DNA of 7,133 bases. Origin: Prevotellaceae bacterium UBA1787 (GTDB taxonomy: Bacteria; Bacteroidota; Bacteroidia; Bacteroidales; Bacteroidaceae). Below, one piece after another: positions 1-6,132 of the stretch; position 1 is the stretch's first letter; every line of letters starts with the position of its first letter. The notes under the pieces are model-generated. The model was not told where the DNA came from. It saw only the letters and a list, made by a program, of their open reading frames with translations, and did not search any database. Both the position numbers and the translations under genes were made by a program. Where the stretch lies: positions 57,455-64,587 of the forward strand of contig DCGD01000092.1 in assembly GCA_002315195.1 (NCBI GenBank), read 5' to 3'.

Positions 1-804
1 GTCTCTCACCAGGATTACCATTCGACAGGGGGTGGAAAGTTCCTTGAAGGCAAAATGGTGGTGTTGGTTGACAACTATACCGCTTCGGCAGCTGAAATAG
101 TAAGCGGCGCCATTCAAGACCAAGACAGAGGTTGGATTGTTGGTCGCAGGACGTTCGGGAAAGGATTGGTGCAAAGACCCATAGATTTACCGGATGGTTC
201 CATGATACGCATCACGGTTTCCCATTATTATACGCCTTCGGGGCGTTGCATCCAAAAACCTTATAAAAAAGGTGACAAAAAGTCGTATGATGAAGATATG
301 GAACAGCGTTACAAGAGTGGCGAATTGACAAATGCGGATAGCATACATTTCCCTGACTCCTTGAAATTCAAGACACTTCGCGAGGGGCGAATTGTTTATG
401 GAGGTGGTGGGATACAGCCGGACATATTTGTCCCTCTCGATACGACCATCTATACTATGTATTATCGAAAACTTAGTCTGATGAATATAGTGTTGAACAA
501 CTACATGAAATACGTGGATCAGAACCGCAAGCGCCTTGAAAAGGAATACGAAAATTTCAACGATTTCAAAAATAACTTTTCAGTGCCACAGGCCGTAATA
601 GATTCTGTTTATGCAGTGGGAGAACGCATGAATGTCAAACCGAAGGATGAGGCGGAAAGAGAAGCGACGACTTCGCGATTGAAAATACAGATGAAGGCGC
701 TTGTTGCCCGTGACTTGTGGGATATGTCGGAATTTTATGCCATCATGAACGAGGAAAGTCCGAGTGTTAGCAAGGCAATAGAACTTCTTTCAACGGAGCA
801 ATAA
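1..804 (+). CDS. C-terminal processing peptidase (S41 family), 3' part only
   Basis: The reading frame is open from the first base of the window, so this is the last 267 residues of a longer protein; its true start is upstream. It belongs to the C-terminal processing (Tsp/Prc/CtpA) serine proteases, exported enzymes that trim or degrade envelope proteins. The catalytic core is visible: the TASAAE motif carries the expected nucleophilic Ser (codon 85-87), and FGKGLVQ carries the general-base Lys (codon 160-162) followed by the Gln that completes the Ser-Lys-Gln arrangement of CtpA-type enzymes. A GGGGIQPDI segment (about residues 133-141 of the fragment) matches the conserved end of the S41 fold. 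After it comes a helical, charged C-terminal extension of roughly 120 residues, common in Bacteroidota members. The PDZ domain and signal peptide should lie outside the window. The stop is 11 nt before the SGNH gene, which suggests co-transcription, but a functional link is not shown. Family assignment is secure; substrate is unknown. Confidence 0.95.
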   Translation, partial: VSHQDYHSTGGGKFLEGKMVVLVDNYTASAAEIVSGAIQDQDRGWIVGRRTFGKGLVQRPIDLPDGSMIRITVSHYYTPSGRCIQKPYKKGDKKSYDEDMEQRYKSGELTNADSIHFPDSLKFKTLREGRIVYGGGGIQPDIFVPLDTTIYTMYYRKLSLMNIVLNNYMKYVDQNRKRLEKEYENFNDFKNNFSVPQAVIDSVYAVGERMNVKPKDEAEREATTSRLKIQMKALVARDLWDMSEFYAIMNEESPSVSKAIELLSTEQ

Positions 805-815
805 TAATTAAATTT

Positions 816-1580
816 ATGAAAATGAATAAGTTTTTAGTGTGTGCGATGCTTGTTTTGGTCGGCATTGCTTGTGGGGCGAAGAAAACGGAAAAGAACATCA
901 ATGTTGTTTTCATTGGGAACAGTATTACGCACGGTGCGACACTCAGTGACCGCGACACACAGGCACCTCCGATAATTTGCGGTAAGTTGTTGGGGGAGAA
1001 AACAGGCTGCGAGGTGATAGTTCGCAATTGTGGAGTAAGCGGTTGTACAACGCTTGATTTTTTGTCCGTGAGCAACCGACAGTGGCCGAATGTCATCAAG
1101 AATGCCGATGAACTCCACACAATGAAGGGTACATTGGTATTTAGTATTATGCTTGGAACGAATGACAGTGCCATGGATGGCTGCTTCGGCTCCCCGGTTG
1201 TTCCGGAACAGTATTATACCAACATGAAGGTAATCATCGATGCACTGCTTGACCGTTATAAGGAAGCAGTTGTCGTGGTGCAGTACCCATTATGGTACAG
1301 TCCTTCAACTTATAACGGATCGCGCTATCTGCTGAATGGCTTGAAGCGTCTGCAAAGTTATTATCCGATGATTGACAAACTTGTGGAAGCATATACAGCA
1401 GAAAAACAGCAACGTGTATTTGCCGGAAACCGACAAGTGTTTGATGCATTCAAGGATAAACTTGAATTGTTTACGACGGAAACCGGCAATGCAGGACTCT
1501 TCTATCTACATCCGAATGAGAAAGGAGCCGCGTATTTGGCGGATTTTTGGGCTGAGAGTATAAAGAAAATCCTATTTTAA
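816..1580 (+). CDS. SGNH/GDSL-type hydrolase, probable lipoprotein
   Basis: A 254-residue exported esterase-like protein. The N-terminus (residues 1-19) is a short basic start, a hydrophobic core and then VGIAC, with Cys19 as a candidate lipidation site; the lipobox is weak because Gly sits at -3. SGNH blocks seen: block I FIGNSITHG with nucleophile Ser36, block II Gly73 in NCGVSG, block III GTND (Gly114, Asn116), and block V LHPNEKG with catalytic His232. Family members hydrolyse esters, often acetyl groups on carbohydrates. The usual Asp three residues before the His is replaced by Phe229, so the triad may be a Ser-His dyad or use another acid. ATG at 816 was chosen because it gives a full signal peptide; ATG at 822 is an alternative. 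No Shine-Dalgarno is seen. It lies 11 nt after the protease and 11 nt before the first GH123-like gene, so a role in de-esterifying the glycan those enzymes attack is plausible but inferred. Confidence 0.88.
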   Translation: MKMNKFLVCAMLVLVGIACGAKKTEKNINVVFIGNSITHGATLSDRDTQAPPIICGKLLGEKTGCEVIVRNCGVSGCTTLDFLSVSNRQWPNVIKNADELHTMKGTLVFSIMLGTNDSAMDGCFGSPVVPEQYYTNMKVIIDALLDRYKEAVVVVQYPLWYSPSTYNGSRYLLNGLKRLQSYYPMIDKLVEAYTAEKQQRVFAGNRQVFDAFKDKLELFTTETGNAGLFYLHPNEKGAAYLADFWAESIKKILF

Positions 1581-1591
1581 CCAATAATTAT

Positions 1592-3277
1592 ATGAGAGCG
1601 ATGAAACATTTATGGATGGCAGCGGTACTGATGATGGTGCTTCCGGTTTCTGCCATAAGAGAACAGGAATTGAAAGATCCTCATCCGAGTGATCAGTCCA
1701 CATGGAACAGTTTGTCCGAGTCGATTTTCACATGGGGAAGTGCAACGGAACGTTATTCAAAGTCACAGCCCGCTTCAGGTGTAAAGAAACTATCGCTTTA
1801 CGCATGGAGAGGCGAACGTGTACAGGCCCAGGCCATTATCAGCACTCCCAAAACGATTGAGAAGGTTTCTCTCCGCATGACGGACTTTACTTCAGGAAAA
1901 AACACCATTCACAGTGAGGCGGTGAATAAATATTATGGTGGATACGTGTTGGTAGACAAGGCGTTGAAAGATTCGTTCTTGATGGCGGACCGTTTGGACG
2001 ATGCCAATCAGGTTATTAAGATAGACGAAAAGACCACGCGTCCCGTATGGTTGGATGTATGTGTACCCCACGATGCAAAACCTGGGAAATATACCGCCAC
2101 GTTGATAGCGACCCTTGATGGAAAGGACTATAAATTGCCTTTGACGTTGGAAGTTGGAAAACGCGAACTCCCGGCGCCGAAAGATTGGCAGTTCCATCTT
2201 GACCTTTGGCACAACCCGTATGCCGTAGCTCGCTATTTCGATGTCCCTTTGTGGAGCAAGGAACATTTTGACCGTATGCGCCCCATTATGAAACAGCTTG
2301 CAGCCGCCGGTCAAAAGGTGATTACTTGTTCCATCATTCAGCATCCTTGGAACTGCCAAACATACGACCCGTTTGAAAGCATGATTACAAAAATGAAGAT
2401 GATTGATGGTGGTTGGAAGTATGATTATACCGTATTCGACCGTTGGGTTGAGTTCATGATGGGTTTGGGTATTGACGGACAGATAGACTGCTATACGCTC
2501 GTACCATGGCATTATCGTTTTGATTATTTTGATCAAGCCAGCAACAGTGTGAAGTATGTACACTGTACACCGGGCGATGCGGCCTATTCGGAACTTTTAT
2601 TGCCTTTCATGACAGATTTCGCCAAGCATCTGAAAGAGAAGGGTTGGTTCTCCCGTACTTGCATCGCAATGGACGAACGTCCGATGGAACAACAGCAGGC
2701 CGCATACAATCTCCTACATCGCGCGGATCCAAACTACAAAACAGCCGGAGCTTTCAATTATTTCCCAAAAGAGGTTACAAACATTCATGATGCATCCGTC
2801 ATTTATGGTTATGATTTGATAGATGGAAAGATTCTCGAAAATCGTCGCAAAGCAGGTCAGTTCGTTACGTTCTATACATGTTGCGGTCCTTTCCGTCCCA
2901 ATACGTTTACGTTCTCGCCACTTGGTGAATCCGCCTACATAGGTTGGTATTCCGCAGCCGCGGGCTATGATGGTTATCTCCGTTGGGCATACAATAGTTG
3001 GTGCAAGAGCCCAAACCAGGACAGCCGTTTCGGTTCTTGGCCATCGGGTGATTGTTATTTAGCCTATCCCGAGGGTGAAAGTATGCGCATGAAGCAACTT
3101 GTACGCGGCATTCAGGATTATGAGAAAATTCGTATCTTGAAGTCGGGTCTCAATGACAAGCAGAAGAAGCAATTGGATGATTTGCTCAAATCTTTCATTA
3201 CGACCAAGATTGAGGAAACAACGGATGTGGCTAAAATGGTGGAAGATGCGGAAAAGCTTCTTCGTACAATGGAATAA
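1592..3277 (+). CDS. GH123/DUF4091-type exported glycoside hydrolase, copy A
   Basis: A 561-residue protein with an N-terminal signal peptide (about residues 1-21, cleavage likely after VSA) and no lipobox Cys, so probably periplasmic. About residues 45-190 form a beta-rich N-terminal domain ending in the PHDAKPGKYTATL strand motif. From about 200 to 515 is the GH123 catalytic-type domain (formerly DUF4091), starting FHLDLWHNPYAVARYF and ending with YPEGESMRMKQLVRGIQDYE; a short helical tail follows. The MDERP motif holds Asp361-Glu362, matching the Asp-Glu pair that GH123 beta-N-acetylgalactosaminidases use for acetamido-assisted retaining hydrolysis. Known members release beta-linked GalNAc; this is the best guess here, but many DUF4091 proteins are uncharacterised. 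The start is uncertain: ATG at 1601 (residue 4) aligns without gaps to the first Met of the downstream copy and may be the true start. It follows the SGNH gene by 11 nt and precedes its paralogue by 31 nt. Confidence 0.88.
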   Translation: MRAMKHLWMAAVLMMVLPVSAIREQELKDPHPSDQSTWNSLSESIFTWGSATERYSKSQPASGVKKLSLYAWRGERVQAQAIISTPKTIEKVSLRMTDFTSGKNTIHSEAVNKYYGGYVLVDKALKDSFLMADRLDDANQVIKIDEKTTRPVWLDVCVPHDAKPGKYTATLIATLDGKDYKLPLTLEVGKRELPAPKDWQFHLDLWHNPYAVARYFDVPLWSKEHFDRMRPIMKQLAAAGQKVITCSIIQHPWNCQTYDPFESMITKMKMIDGGWKYDYTVFDRWVEFMMGLGIDGQIDCYTLVPWHYRFDYFDQASNSVKYVHCTPGDAAYSELLLPFMTDFAKHLKEKGWFSRTCIAMDERPMEQQQAAYNLLHRADPNYKTAGAFNYFPKEVTNIHDASVIYGYDLIDGKILENRRKAGQFVTFYTCCGPFRPNTFTFSPLGESAYIGWYSAAAGYDGYLRWAYNSWCKSPNQDSRFGSWPSGDCYLAYPEGESMRMKQLVRGIQDYEKIRILKSGLNDKQKKQLDDLLKSFITTKIEETTDVAKMVEDAEKLLRTME

Positions 3278-4985
3278 CAGTATTTATCCAAACTCATTTT
3301 TTCAATCTATGAAGCAAATATTTACTGCCATCGCTTTATTGATGGTGATACCCATTTCCGTCTTGGCAAAACAGGAAATGAAAGACCCTCACCCGGGCGA
3401 CCAATCATCGTGGAACAACGTGAAAGACGCAATTTTCGGTTGGGGAAGCGCGACTGTGCGTTATCAGAAGTCACAGCCCGCCGCTGGTGAAAAGAAACTT
3501 TCACTTTATGCTTGGAAAGGAGAACGCGTGCAGGCGCAGGCTTTCATCAGTACGCCGATAAAGGTAGAGAAGGCAACCATCCGCTTGACCGACTTTGTTT
3601 CGGGTAAGAACATCATTCGGGAAGACAATGTAAGGAAATATTACGGAGGCTATGTAATGGCGGAGACTTTCAACAAGAAGGATTCGTTTTTGATAGCTGA
3701 CAGGCTGGACGATGCCGCCGTAAGCATTGAGATAGACCAGAATACGACGCGTCCCGTATGGTTGGACATACGCATTCCTCACGATGCAAAGCCGGGGAAA
3801 TATTCGGCTACGCTGACAGCGACCCTTGATGGCAAAGACTATAAATTGCCCGTGACGTTGCAAGTTGGAAAGCGTGAACTCCCGGCGCCGAAAGATTGGC
3901 ATTTCCATCTCGATCTTTGGCACAATCCGTATGCGGTAGCGCGTTATTTCAAAGTCCCTTTATGGAGCAAGGCACATTTTGAATGTATGCGTCCCTTGAT
4001 GAAAGAACTTGCAGAGGCTGGGCAGAAGGTGATTACCTGTTCCATCATTCAGCATCCGTGGAACAGCCAGACATACGACCCGTTTGAGAGTATGATTACC
4101 AAGATGAAAAACGTTGATGGTAGTTGGAAATATGATTATACGGTTTTTGATCGTTGGGTGGAATTCGCGATGAGCATGGGAATTACGGAACAGATTGACT
4201 GCTACACGCTGGTGCCGTGGCAGTACAGTTTTGATTATTTCGACTTGGCAAGCAACAGCATGAAATATGTCAATTGCAAGCCGAATGAGGCAGCCTATAC
4301 GGAATTTCTACTGCCGTTCCTGAAAGATTTTGCGCGACACCTGAAAGAAAAGGGTTGGTTGTCGCGTACCTGCATCTCAATGGACGAACGCCCGATGGAT
4401 CAGCAGCAGGCCGCGTACAATCTCCTGCAGAAAGCAAATCCCGATTTCAAGGTGGCCGGGGCTTTCGACTACTTTCCTGAACAGGTGAACAATATTCATG
4501 ACATCTCAGTAAAATATGCCTTTAAAGTGATGGAAGGGAAAGCACTCGAAGCACGGCGCGCCGCAGGAAAACCCGTTACATTCTATACTTGTTGCCAGCC
4601 TTTGCGTCCCAATACGTTTACGTTCTCTCCTCTTGGTGAGTCCGCCTACATGGGATGGTATGCCGCTGCCACAGGTTACGATGGTTATCTGCGTTGGGCG
4701 TATAACAGTTGGATGAAGAATCCTACCATGGACAGCCGTTGTTCGTGGCCTTCAGGTGATTGTTTCCTTACTTATCCCGAAGGAGAAAGCATGCGCATGA
4801 AGCAACTTGTTCGTGGTTTTCAGGATTATGAAAAAATCCGTATCCTGAAACCTGAGTTAAAAGACAAGCAGAAGAAGCAACTTGACAATTTGCTGAGTTC
4901 ATTCTTGACCACAAAGATCGAGGAAAACACCGACGTAGCCAAAATGGTGGAAGAAGCAGAAAAACTTTTGCGCACCTTCGAATAG
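1601..4985 (+). repeat. Tandem gene duplication (two GH123-type units, offset about 1.71 kb)
   Basis: The segments 1601-3277 and 3309-4985 are each 1677 bp and align end to end at an offset of 1708-1711 bp; the 3-bp shift comes from one codon gained and one lost. Exact DNA matches include 26 bp (2165-2190 and 3876-3901) and 23 bp (2894-2916 and 4605-4627). The 31-nt spacer at 3278-3308 does not resemble the sequence before copy A, so homology appears confined to the coding region. Confidence 0.9.
3309..4985 (+). CDS. GH123/DUF4091-type exported glycoside hydrolase, copy B
   Basis: A 558-residue paralogue of the gene just upstream, roughly three quarters identical by eye and colinear over its full length with one single-residue insertion (near residue 120) and one single-residue deletion (near residue 477). 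It has a signal peptide (residues 1-20, cleavage likely after VLA), a beta-rich N-terminal domain, and a GH123-type catalytic domain with Asp359-Glu360 in MDERP (codons 4383-4388), the expected catalytic pair. Predicted role: periplasmic hydrolysis of beta-linked N-acetylgalactosamine or a related N-acetylhexosamine; the substrate is inferred. The frame stays open upstream to 3153, but that would overlap copy A by 125 nt and put a basic, non-signal stretch in front of a good signal peptide, so ATG at 3309 was chosen. Catalytic-domain motifs are almost unchanged from copy A, while the signal peptide, parts of the N-terminal domain and about residues 400-425 differ more. It is the last gene of the run, followed by a hairpin terminator. 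Confidence 0.88.
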   Translation: MKQIFTAIALLMVIPISVLAKQEMKDPHPGDQSSWNNVKDAIFGWGSATVRYQKSQPAAGEKKLSLYAWKGERVQAQAFISTPIKVEKATIRLTDFVSGKNIIREDNVRKYYGGYVMAETFNKKDSFLIADRLDDAAVSIEIDQNTTRPVWLDIRIPHDAKPGKYSATLTATLDGKDYKLPVTLQVGKRELPAPKDWHFHLDLWHNPYAVARYFKVPLWSKAHFECMRPLMKELAEAGQKVITCSIIQHPWNSQTYDPFESMITKMKNVDGSWKYDYTVFDRWVEFAMSMGITEQIDCYTLVPWQYSFDYFDLASNSMKYVNCKPNEAAYTEFLLPFLKDFARHLKEKGWLSRTCISMDERPMDQQQAAYNLLQKANPDFKVAGAFDYFPEQVNNIHDISVKYAFKVMEGKALEARRAAGKPVTFYTCCQPLRPNTFTFSPLGESAYMGWYAAATGYDGYLRWAYNSWMKNPTMDSRCSWPSGDCFLTYPEGESMRMKQLVRGFQDYEKIRILKPELKDKQKKQLDNLLSSFLTTKIEENTDVAKMVEEAEKLLRTFE

Positions 4986-5020
4986 CCGTTATACGTTTGA
5001 TGCCAATTTTCTCCATATAA

Positions 5021-5054
5021 AAAGAAGCCCATTGGAAATCCAATGGGCTTCTTT
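5021..5054. terminator. Bidirectional intrinsic terminator hairpin
   Basis: A perfect 15-bp inverted repeat (5021-5035 with 5040-5054) with a 4-nt AAAT loop lies in the 87-nt gap between the convergent copy B and acyltransferase genes. Read on the - strand, the stem ends in a run of five T's followed by AT-rich sequence; on the + strand it ends in CTTCTTTA, a weaker U-tract. It should therefore stop transcription from both sides, probably more strongly for the acyltransferase. Confidence 0.88.
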
Positions 5055-5072
5055 ACGCATATTGGCGTTGAA

Positions 5073-6065
5073 TTAGTGTTTCAGCACTCTTGTAACGATA
5101 GGCAGAAGGAGAGCATAGCAAATGACGATGCAGATGAAAGTAGTCAAGGGGGTGAACGGTGACAATTTTGCCCAAGTCATGTAGATAAAAGCATGGGTGA
5201 CGAGCAATGTTATGGCATGGCGACCTGCATAATTCAGCGGTTTGCAGAAATTAATCCGGCGGCATACATTGTTGAAAGCCACGATGGCAAAGAAAGACAC
5301 CACTGGCCATACAAGATAAGGTCCGGCGAGCAATACGTTGCGGTGCAGACCAATGACGGGGTATTCAATGATAAGCATGGCAACATAGACAATGAAACTG
5401 ACGCGCATCAACCATTTGTTTGTTTCGTATTTGCTCCATGCGTAACCCATCATGAAGAAAGAAATGCCCAATGGAACATTGGCGAGGTAGACGGGGAGAA
5501 CGGGATCACCATCTCCATTGACTTGGAAATGCAGATAACCGATGGCTATGCCCAACACCATCCAAATGATGGGATGGACGTGGAGTTTCAACAAACCTTG
5601 TGAGATGGCTTTCACGGCGAACAATGACAAGACAAACCACAGCGGCACGTTTATGAGTAGGTATCCATAGATGTAGAAACGGTGGAAAACGTCTGCGATG
5701 GCTGCCTCATACGTCAAGTTGTCCTGAATGACAAGTATGAGAATTTGAACCGCATAGCCCAATGTACCCCAAATAAGGAACGGTAGCAGAAGTTTCTTGG
5801 CATCGTGCTTGATGCCCTCCATGCCTCTGTCGGGATTAAAGAACTGCCCGGACTTGTAAAAGAACCACGGCATGGAAAACGTCAGATAGGGGATGGCTAC
5901 GCGCGGGTCCAAATCACCGAACACGCGTGTATTGCTGAGTGCGTGAAATATCATCACCCAAATCATCAGAATACCCGCACCCAAATCGATGTACTCAATT
6001 CTCTCTTTTTTCACTTTTTGAAAATTCGCTCCCAAATCAATGTAGTCAATTATCTCTTTTTCCAT
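5073..6065 (-). CDS. Acyltransferase-3 family integral membrane protein
   Basis: A 330-residue polytopic inner-membrane protein with about ten hydrophobic segments, the usual size and layout for the acyltransferase-3 family (OafA/WecH-like), which move acetyl or other acyl groups onto sugars or cell-surface molecules. Diagnostic features are RIEYIDLGAG followed by the first membrane helix with the conserved His41 in IFHAL, then MPWFFYKSGQFF (residues 65-76), and KKLLLPFLIWG (residues 90-100). The acceptor cannot be told from sequence. ATG at 6065 was chosen; the frame continues to a TTG at 6074, less likely as a start. Unusually, the IDYIDLGA motif (residues 6-13) recurs as IEYIDLGA (23-30) because of a 51-bp tandem duplication that also copies the start region, so Val18 (GTG, 6012-6014) could be a second start. 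The gene lies 67 nt downstream of the BipA/TypA gene on the same strand and converges on the GH123 run. Confidence 0.9.
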   Translation of the reverse strand: MEKEIIDYIDLGANFQKVKKERIEYIDLGAGILMIWVMIFHALSNTRVFGDLDPRVAIPYLTFSMPWFFYKSGQFFNPDRGMEGIKHDAKKLLLPFLIWGTLGYAVQILILVIQDNLTYEAAIADVFHRFYIYGYLLINVPLWFVLSLFAVKAISQGLLKLHVHPIIWMVLGIAIGYLHFQVNGDGDPVLPVYLANVPLGISFFMMGYAWSKYETNKWLMRVSFIVYVAMLIIEYPVIGLHRNVLLAGPYLVWPVVSFFAIVAFNNVCRRINFCKPLNYAGRHAITLLVTHAFIYMTWAKLSPFTPLTTFICIVICYALLLPIVTRVLKH

Positions 6066-6078
6066 GTTTTGCAAAGTT
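5977..6078 (-). repeat. 51-bp imperfect tandem duplication across the acyltransferase start
   Basis: Two direct copies with a 51-bp period. The best-conserved parts are 5977-6011 and 6028-6062 (30 of 35 bases match by eye), and the similarity continues more weakly (about 11 of 16) from 6012-6027 into 6063-6078. In this alignment the ATG start at 6065 pairs with an in-frame GTG at 6014. The period is 17 codons, so the frame is preserved and the protein has a repeated N-terminal motif. Confidence 0.82.
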
Positions 6079-6132
6079 TATGAATGAAATTTGTAAATAA
6101 TTTGATGCAAATCACCTATTCATAAGTTCCTT
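6066..6132 (-). other. Short AT-rich spacer between BipA/TypA and acyltransferase genes
   Basis: This 67-nt spacer has no hairpin terminator that I can see. On the - strand an AAACTTTG element (one mismatch to the Bacteroidota -7 consensus TANNTTTG) lies 6 nt before the ATG, but it is too close to the start and a TTTG element at the right upstream distance is missing. Read-through from the BipA/TypA gene is therefore possible, and no promoter is claimed. Confidence 0.4.

Noticed and set aside
767..1174. 135-codon open frame on the - strand over the SGNH gene
   Set aside because: Shadow of the SGNH coding frame, whose catalytic blocks are clear on the + strand.
1892..2563. 223-codon open frame on the - strand inside GH123-type copy A
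   Set aside because: Antisense to a clearly coding, family-matching gene; a similar shadow frame (3501-3923) appears opposite the matching part of copy B, as expected from shared sequence. No domain is recognisable.
3153..3308. Upstream in-frame extension of GH123-type copy B
   Set aside because: Most of it overlaps the end of copy A in another frame, it has no similarity to the family, and it would bury a good signal peptide that starts at 3309.
5193..5603. 136-codon open frame on the + strand inside the acyltransferase gene
   Set aside because: Antisense to conserved membrane-protein coding sequence, with no recognisable domain.
6066..6074. TTG at 6074 as the acyltransferase start
   Set aside because: TTG starts are uncommon and an ATG lies three codons downstream at 6065; the extension adds nothing conserved.
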